In this document: in pieces, positions 59,270 to 64,000 of the stretch
Layout of the letters: every line of letters begins with the position of its first letter
Numbering within the stretch: position 1 is the first letter of the stretch
Origin: Geothrix sp. SG200
GTDB lineage: Bacteria > Acidobacteriota > Holophagae > Holophagales > Holophagaceae
Reading direction: 5' to 3'
DNA length: 64,000 nt
Assembly (NCBI RefSeq): GCF_022808935.1
Contig: NZ_JAKZFR010000001.1
Location: 124,001 to 188,000 of the forward strand
Made by a program: the position numbers and the translations under genes
Notes under the pieces: model-generated
Database searches by the model: none
What the model saw: only the letters and a program-made list of their open reading frames with translations
Told to the model about the DNA's origin: nothing

Positions 59270-59301
59270 ATTGTAATCGCCTATAGCCTTGTTTTTACAA
59301 T
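59270..59301. promoter_or_regulatory. AT-rich dyad upstream of the kelch gene
   Basis: ATTGTAA and TTACAAT form 7-bp arms with an 18-nt spacer in an AT-rich stretch (about 59218-59310) that contrasts with the GC-rich genes around it. A regulator site or promoter is plausible; a short TGATCA repeat follows. Confidence 0.3.
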
Positions 59302-59375
59302 GATCACTGATCATGAGTGAGGGCCAGTGGTCCTCATGGCGGCGGCCAACCACTTCCATTCACAGGGGGTATCCA

Positions 59376-62051
59376 ATGGTCTGGTCAAGAATCAGTCGAC
59401 GCGCGGCGACGCTCATTCGCCTCCTTTGTGTGCCTGTGCTCCTGGCACTGGGGATGGTGGGTGGCGCCCTATGGGGAGATGAGGCTCCGGCCGGGATCAC
59501 CGTCCTCACCCAGCCCACGGACCAGAAGGTGGGCCCGGGGCAGACGATGACCATGAAAGCCGAGGCTCCGCCCGAGAACCCAGTGGTGTACCTGGCTCCC
59601 TTCGTCACCGCGGGAAAGGCGGGGCTCGTGGCGAGCACCCCGGACTGGGGGCCGAAGGCCGTCTATGCCTGGACCTTGACCGGGGGGACGCTCACCTCAG
59701 GCCAGGGAAGCCCCGCCATCACCTTCACCGCTGGCGTGACCGGCGCCACCCTGACCGCCCAGGTGGTCGTCACGGCCTATGGCGGCAGCGGCTCCGGGAG
59801 CGCCTCCGCCTCCGTGGTGTCCGCCCCCAACGCCGAGCTGGCCCTGCCCTTGAAAACGCACCCAGGCGATGCCTGGATGAAGGCCAGCGTGCCCCACCAG
59901 CAGGGGATGACCTACCTCTGGTCCATCGTTCCCGGCAACGGCAGGGCCAGCATCACCGCCGGACAGGGTACCCACGTGATCAGCTTCTCGGCGGGCCCAT
60001 CGGCGGGCAGCTTCCACCTGAAGGTGGATGTCCAGAACCAGGCCGGGGATGCCGCCACCTCCATTCGGAAGGTCGCCATCCAGACGGGAACCTGGCTGGT
60101 CAAGAACGGAGGTGCTTCCGTCACGAGGTTCCCCTGCCAGTCCACGCGCCTCCCCAGTGGCCGCGTGCTGGTGACAGGCGGCGGTGGGAACAGTGCCGAG
60201 GTCTATGATCCCGAGACGGGCCATTGGAACCTCGTCGGCAGCATGGCGAATCCGCGGGACTGGCACACCTCCACCCTCCTCCGCACCGGCCAGGTGCTGG
60301 TGGCAGGCAATGGCACGGCCGAGCTCTACAACCCCGCTTCGGGAACCTGGCATCCCACGGGCAAACCGGGAACCTCGCGGCGCGCCTTTACGGCTACGCT
60401 ACTCCCGGACGGGAAGGTGCTCGCCGCAGGCGGTGACACGGCCACCGCGGAAATCTACGACCCTGCGACTGAGGCCTGGACGCCCACCGGCAGCATGGGG
60501 ATCGCACGGACCTTCCACACAGCCACGCTGCTGCTGGACGGGAAGGTCCTGGTGGCTGGCGGATCCGAAGACAACTCTGTCACGGAGCTCTACGACCCGG
60601 CGACTGGCACTTGGGCTTCCACCGGAAGCCTGAACCAGGCGCGGAACGAGTGCGCGGCCACGCTGCTCGCGGATGGGAAGGTCCTCGTGACGGGCGGTTC
60701 GATCCTCGTCTCGGGAACGTCCAGCGCCGAAATCTACGATCCCGGGACCGGGACCTGGACCCTCACGGCCACCATGGGGGAAGAACGCCGCCACCATACG
60801 ACCACCCTCCTTCCGGATGGGCGGGTGCTGATGGCGGGTGGTGAATACCATGACAATTTCCTCTTCAGCACGGCCATCTACGACCCCGTGGCATCGGCCT
60901 GGACACCCGCCGGCAGCCTGGGGACAGGACGGTTTGGCCATAAAGCCACCCTGCTCCAGGACGGGACTGTCCTGGTGACCGGCGGCCGCGGCTCCCTGTA
61001 CTTCCATGGCATCGCCAGTTCAGAAATCTACGACCCGGGAAACGGGACCTGGCGGCCCCTGGCCGGGCAGCCGATGGCCCCACGCGAGTTCCACACGGTA
61101 ACCCTTCTCGCGAACGGGCAGGCGCTGGTCGCGGGAGGAGAGAACTTTCCTCGAGGGAACCTGAACGACGCGGAGATCGCCGCCCCTGCGACTGGGTACT
61201 GGACGCCTGCGGAGAGCATGGGCACCACCCGCAGGGGTCACACGGCCACCTTGCTCGCGGATGGGAAAGTTCTGGTGGTAGGCGGTGACGCCCAGTCGCA
61301 ACCAGGTTTCACCACTGCTGAGCTCTACGATCCCGCTGGAGGGTCCTGGACTCCGGTTGGCAGTCTGAACGAGACGCGGATCGGTCATACCGCCACGCTG
61401 CTCCCGAACGGAAAGGTCCTGGTCGTGGGAGGCTTCGTCGGAGGCATCGCATCGGATAGCGCCGAACTCTACGACCCCGCCACCGCGACTTGGCGGCCCA
61501 CCACCAGTCTCGGGATCGCCCATGTCGGCCACACCTCCACCCTGCTTCCCAACGGGAAGGTGTTGGTGGCCGGTGGCGGGAGTTCCTCCGAACCAATCGC
61601 CAGCGCTGAACTCTACGACCCTGCTGGAGAGACCTGGACCGCCGTGGGCGCTCTCGGAACGGCCCGCCGGGGCCACCTGGCCACGCTGCTGCCGGATGGG
61701 AAGGTGCTCGTGACAGGCGGGACAGGGGCCTCCGGAACCCTGGACAGTGCTGAAGTCTTCGACCCAGCGACGAACGGCTGGCTCCCCACTTCCGCCATGG
61801 GATCGGCGCGCAGAGGCCACTCGGCGGACCTCCTCGCGAACGGCAAGGTTCTGGTGGTGGGAGGTCGGAATTCTTCCGACGCCATCCTCGGCAGCGCGGA
61901 AATCTACGATCCCGCCACGCAGGCCTGGACGCCGACGGATGGCCTGGCCTTGCCGCGGGCAGGCCACGGTTCCGTACGTTTCCCAAACGGAGACATCATG
62001 GTCGCCTTCGGCCCTGGTGGCGATCTCGTCACCGAGATCTACAGGCCCTAG
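59376..62051 (+). CDS. Secreted kelch-repeat (beta-propeller) protein
   Basis: An 891-residue exported protein. After an N-terminal membrane/signal segment ([22 protein letters not shown]) there are two Ig/PKD-like segments (about 40-250), then about 14 kelch-type repeats from about 265 to the end. Each has a core such as DGKVLVTGG, followed by AEIYDPATG-x-W-x-P-T-G-S and R-x-x-HTATLL. Fourteen units could form two seven-bladed propellers. GGGGG lies before the ATG at 59376. Its 3' end overlaps aroG by 23 bp on the opposite strand. Extracellular binding is inferred; galactose-oxidase catalytic residues were not seen. Confidence 0.85.
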   Translation: MVWSRISRRAATLIRLLCVPVLLALGMVGGALWGDEAPAGITVLTQPTDQKVGPGQTMTMKAEAPPENPVVYLAPFVTAGKAGLVASTPDWGPKAVYAWTLTGGTLTSGQGSPAITFTAGVTGATLTAQVVVTAYGGSGSGSASASVVSAPNAELALPLKTHPGDAWMKASVPHQQGMTYLWSIVPGNGRASITAGQGTHVISFSAGPSAGSFHLKVDVQNQAGDAATSIRKVAIQTGTWLVKNGGASVTRFPCQSTRLPSGRVLVTGGGGNSAEVYDPETGHWNLVGSMANPRDWHTSTLLRTGQVLVAGNGTAELYNPASGTWHPTGKPGTSRRAFTATLLPDGKVLAAGGDTATAEIYDPATEAWTPTGSMGIARTFHTATLLLDGKVLVAGGSEDNSVTELYDPATGTWASTGSLNQARNECAATLLADGKVLVTGGSILVSGTSSAEIYDPGTGTWTLTATMGEERRHHTTTLLPDGRVLMAGGEYHDNFLFSTAIYDPVASAWTPAGSLGTGRFGHKATLLQDGTVLVTGGRGSLYFHGIASSEIYDPGNGTWRPLAGQPMAPREFHTVTLLANGQALVAGGENFPRGNLNDAEIAAPATGYWTPAESMGTTRRGHTATLLADGKVLVVGGDAQSQPGFTTAELYDPAGGSWTPVGSLNETRIGHTATLLPNGKVLVVGGFVGGIASDSAELYDPATATWRPTTSLGIAHVGHTSTLLPNGKVLVAGGGSSSEPIASAELYDPAGETWTAVGALGTARRGHLATLLPDGKVLVTGGTGASGTLDSAEVFDPATNGWLPTSAMGSARRGHSADLLANGKVLVVGGRNSSDAILGSAEIYDPATQAWTPTDGLALPRAGHGSVRFPNGDIMVAFGPGGDLVTEIYRP

Positions 62052-63111
62052 ACGGTAGGACCTCCTTCAGCAGGTTCCTCGTCTCCCGGAGCATGGCGGC
62101 GGTGTCGTCCCAGCCCAGGCAGGCGTCGGTGACCGAGCAGCCATAGCGGAGGGTGGATAGGTCCGCGGGGATGGGCTGGTTGCCTTCTTCCAGGAAGCTC
62201 TCCACCATGACTCCGACGATGGAGCTGTTGCCGCGCCGGATCTGGTGGGCGCAGTCCTGGAGGACCAGGGGCTGGAGGCGGGGGTTCTTGTGGCTGTTGG
62301 CGTGGGAGCAGTCCACCACGATGTTCCCGGGCAGCCCCGCCTTGCGCAGGGCCTCCTCCGCCAGGGCGATGCTGACGGTGTCGTAGTTGGGCCGCCCCCC
62401 GCCGCCGCGGAGCACCAGGTGGCCGTGGGCATTCCCCCGGGTGCGCACGATGGCCGCCGAGCCCTGGTCGTTGAGGCCCAGGAAGCTGTGGGGACGCGAG
62501 GCCGAAAGGATGGCGTTCACCGCCGCCGCCAGGTCGCCGTCCGTGGCGTTCTTGAAGCCCACGGGCGTGGAGAGGCCGCTGGACATCTCCCGGTGGGTCT
62601 GGGATTCGGAGGTTCGGGCGCCGATGGCGGTCCAGCTGATGAGATCGCCGATGTACTGGGGCGTGTTCGGATCCAGGGCCTCGGTGGCCGCCGGGAGGCC
62701 GAGCTCCCCGATGCGGAGCAGGAATTCCCGGGCCTTCCGCATGCCCTCCTCGATGTGGAAGGAGTCGTCCATGCGGGGATCGTTGATGAAGCCCTTCCAG
62801 CCCGTGGCGGTGCGGGGCTTCTCGAAGTAGACCCGCATGACCAGCAGGAGCGTGTCCGCGACCTCGTCCGCCAGGACCTTGAGCCGCCGCGCGTAGTCGA
62901 GGCCCGCCACGGGATCGTGGATGCTGCAGGGCCCCACCACCACCACGAGGCGGGGATCCTCCCGCGCGAGGATGCGCTGGAGATTCCGACGACCGCCGGC
63001 CACGGTCTCGGCCACGGCGTCCGGGACGGGCAGGGCCGCGTGGATCTCCGCCGGGGAGGGCATCCGGTCGAAGGAGTCAATGTTCAGGTTCTCGAGCGCC
63101 TGGTGGGTCAT
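62029..63111 (-). CDS. aroG: DAHP synthase (3-deoxy-7-phosphoheptulonate synthase, AroG type)
   Basis: Condenses PEP and erythrose-4-phosphate, the first step of aromatic amino-acid synthesis. It has 360 residues (E. coli AroG 350). Motifs: [32 protein letters not shown] (in part), [36 protein letters not shown] and [12 protein letters not shown]. The ATG at 63111 with AAGG upstream is chosen because the frame upstream (to 63168) would translate through an intrinsic terminator. A leader peptide with aromatic codons and a terminator hairpin lie just upstream, so attenuation by aromatic amino-acid supply is predicted. Confidence 0.95.
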   Translation of the reverse strand: MTHQALENLNIDSFDRMPSPAEIHAALPVPDAVAETVAGGRRNLQRILAREDPRLVVVVGPCSIHDPVAGLDYARRLKVLADEVADTLLLVMRVYFEKPRTATGWKGFINDPRMDDSFHIEEGMRKAREFLLRIGELGLPAATEALDPNTPQYIGDLISWTAIGARTSESQTHREMSSGLSTPVGFKNATDGDLAAAVNAILSASRPHSFLGLNDQGSAAIVRTRGNAHGHLVLRGGGGRPNYDTVSIALAEEALRKAGLPGNIVVDCSHANSHKNPRLQPLVLQDCAHQIRRGNSSIVGVMVESFLEEGNQPIPADLSTLRYGCSVTDACLGWDDTAAMLRETRNLLKEVLPSRACRSR

Positions 63112-63131
63112 GGGGGCCTTCCGGGATAAAG

Positions 63132-63161
63132 AAAAACCCCGATCCGGGGAACGGATCGGGG
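63132..63161 (-). terminator. Attenuator terminator in the aroG leader
   Basis: On the minus strand CCCCGATCCG and CGGATCGGGG form a perfect 10-bp stem with a TTCCC loop, followed directly by TTTTTC. It lies 20 bp before the aroG ATG and 23 bp after the leader-peptide stop. The 7-mer CGGATCG of its 3' arm also occurs inside the leader ORF (63213-63219), so that segment could pair with the 5' arm as an antiterminator. Confidence 0.85.
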
Positions 63162-63184
63162 TGGTCATGGGGATGTTCCAGGGA

Positions 63185-63259
63185 TCAGGCTGGACCCTCG
63201 CCGTGCCACGCGCGATCCGCGCGCGGGGACCAATAATAGCGATGGAAGCGGGGCGTCAT
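63185..63259 (-). CDS. Aromatic-codon leader peptide of aroG (24 aa)
   Basis: A 24-codon ORF on the aroG strand starts ATG and ends TGA. The peptide begins MTPRFHRYYW and has a second Trp at position 18: Phe5, Tyr8, Tyr9, Trp10 and Trp18, covering all three aromatic amino acids. It is followed by a perfect intrinsic terminator and then aroG, the layout of ribosome-mediated attenuators such as trp and phe leaders. A ribosome site is weak (CGGA about 10 nt upstream). Too short for gene finders, and no other role is apparent. Confidence 0.75.
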   Translation of the reverse strand: MTPRFHRYYWSPRADRAWHGEGPA

Positions 63260-63371
63260 GGTGGGGTCCGAAGGTGCTCCATCCTGGACCTGGGGCGCCG
63301 GGGCGTCAAGGCAAGAACAGGTTCCGGATGCGTGCCCCTGATGCGTCGAATATCCAATCAATGAATGTTTT

Positions 63372-63404
63372 TTGACATTCGATTTTATGTTTGTCGAGAC
63401 ATGG
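63372..63404 (+). promoter_or_regulatory. AT-rich promoter-like region with TGTC-GA-GACA palindrome, upstream of sod
   Basis: TTGACA (63372-63377) matches a -35, within an AT-rich stretch; a good -10 at standard spacing is not seen. A short palindrome TGTCGAGACA follows at 63393-63402. Only a possible promoter or operator. Confidence 0.25.
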
Positions 63405-63435
63405 ACTAGGCTTGGCTTCTTTCCAGGGAGTCGCC

Positions 63436-64000
63436 ATGGATCGCCGCACCCTTCTCGGAACCCTCGCCGCCGGCGCCGTGGGCGCCGGACTGCACGCCAA
63501 GGGACTGGGCCCCGGCGCCACGGACGCGAAGCCCACGGAAAACCCCCTGGCGGACTATGCGGCCCGCGCCTTCGACTTCGGCACGGGGCTGCCCGGCCTC
63601 GGCAAGGAGCTGCTGGCAGAGCATCTCGCGCTCTACAAAGGCTACGTGAGCCGCACGAACGCGCTTCTCAGGGACACGCTGGCCGCGGAGCGGGAGGGCA
63701 AGGCCGGTCCCGCGGTGCAGGAGCTGCGCCGGCGGCTGGGCTTCGAGTTCAGCGGCATGCGCCTCCACGAGCTCTACTTCGAGGCCCTGTCCGCCAGCGC
63801 GGCCACACCCAGCGCATCACATCCCCTCCACCAGGCCATCGCCGCCACCTGGGGCTCCTTCGATGCCTGGTGGGCCGCCTTCAGGGCCACCTGCACCATG
63901 ACGGGCATCGGCTGGGGTGTCCTCCTGAAGGATCCGGCCACGGGCCGGCTCATGAACGCCTGGTTCCAGGACCACGAGAACGCCGTGGCCGTGGGGGCCC
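63436..64000 (+). CDS. sod: Tat-exported Fe/Mn superoxide dismutase family protein, 3' end cut by window edge
   Basis: Would dismutate superoxide in the periplasm. The visible 188 residues start MDRRTLLGTLAAGAVGAGL, a twin-arginine signal, unlike cytoplasmic SodA/B. SOD-like elements follow: EHLALYKGYVSRTN with the first His ligand, FEFSGMRLHELYFEAL with the second His, GSFDAWWAAFRA and GIGWGVLLKD. NAWFQDHENAVAVGA leads towards the Asp/His motif (DxWEHxY), which lies past the window, so activity cannot be confirmed. GGGAG precedes the ATG. Members with such Tat signals may have altered metal sites. Confidence 0.8.
   Translation, partial: MDRRTLLGTLAAGAVGAGLHAKGLGPGATDAKPTENPLADYAARAFDFGTGLPGLGKELLAEHLALYKGYVSRTNALLRDTLAAEREGKAGPAVQELRRRLGFEFSGMRLHELYFEALSASAATPSASHPLHQAIAATWGSFDAWWAAFRATCTMTGIGWGVLLKDPATGRLMNAWFQDHENAVAVGA

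Noticed and set aside
63112-63168. Longer N-terminus of aroG starting at ATG 63168
   Set aside because: It would translate through a perfect intrinsic terminator and gives no family-like sequence; the ATG at 63111 with AAGG gives the normal AroG length.

Overview
The window comes from a high-GC Gram-negative heterotroph. Outer-membrane maltoporin, LpxH-type lipid A metabolism, multihaem NrfHA and an ETF:quinone-type membrane Fe-S oxidoreductase occur together with very high third-position GC. This set resembles the Holophagae class of Acidobacteriota (Geothrix/Holophaga-like). That placement is inference from gene content and needs a 16S or marker-gene check. Genes are densely packed, many overlap by ATGA/GTGA, and no phage, IS element, CRISPR or rRNA was seen.

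1-15,800 (+): a maltodextrin/starch island. In order: a GH13 alpha-glucosidase (cut by the left edge), a LamB-like porin, a lipoprotein GH13 amylase, MalK, MalE, MalF, MalG, a free-standing secreted PUD/CBM41-like starch-binding protein, a MalS-like secreted amylase, a short alpha-glucan phosphorylase and a lipoprotein type I pullulanase. GC-rich hairpins lie between several of these genes. Together they would bind, trim, import and phosphorolyse alpha-glucans.

15,800-24,000: the Entner-Doudoroff (ED) hub. On the minus strand edd-eda-gap-(AGE-family epimerase) form one apparent operon. Divergent on the plus strand is zwf-pgl-hexR. The 109-bp edd/zwf spacer carries two HexR-like dyads flanking a LacI-family-like palindrome, so sugar uptake and ED flux look jointly controlled.

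24,000-34,900: housekeeping and small unknown genes: a SHOCT-tailed secreted protein, thiolase, PurU, FtsE (no FtsX seen), EngB, a VanZ-LpxH fusion, a cytidylate-kinase-like protein, a tRNA-Gln(CTG)/tRNA-Glu(CTC) pair with duplicated tRNA-Glu 3' ends, an FHA-GGDEF diguanylate cyclase, a YdcZ-type membrane protein, a DUF4097 beta-solenoid protein and an aspartyl-protease-like protein.

34,900-40,400: nrfHA (ammonifying nitrite reductase; first haem motif CXXCH), then a small envelope cluster with a Tat-type M48 metallopeptidase.

40,400-55,300: two WYL regulators, an ANL-like fragment protein, a DUF4382 lipoprotein, a methyltransferase, prs, a DinB protein, murA, hsp20-lon, a small Cys-rich protein, an AraC regulator, a DUF418 membrane protein, a short signal peptidase I and a degenerate PTPS/QueD-like protein.

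55,300-64,000: the membrane Fe-S oxidoreductase, a chemoreceptor, a kelch-repeat secreted protein, a DAHP synthase (aroG) and a Tat-exported Fe/Mn superoxide dismutase (cut by the right edge). The most striking non-coding feature is upstream of aroG: a 24-codon leader ORF with Phe, Tyr-Tyr-Trp and Trp codons followed by a perfect intrinsic terminator. This is a classical ribosome-mediated attenuator layout for the first step of aromatic amino-acid synthesis.
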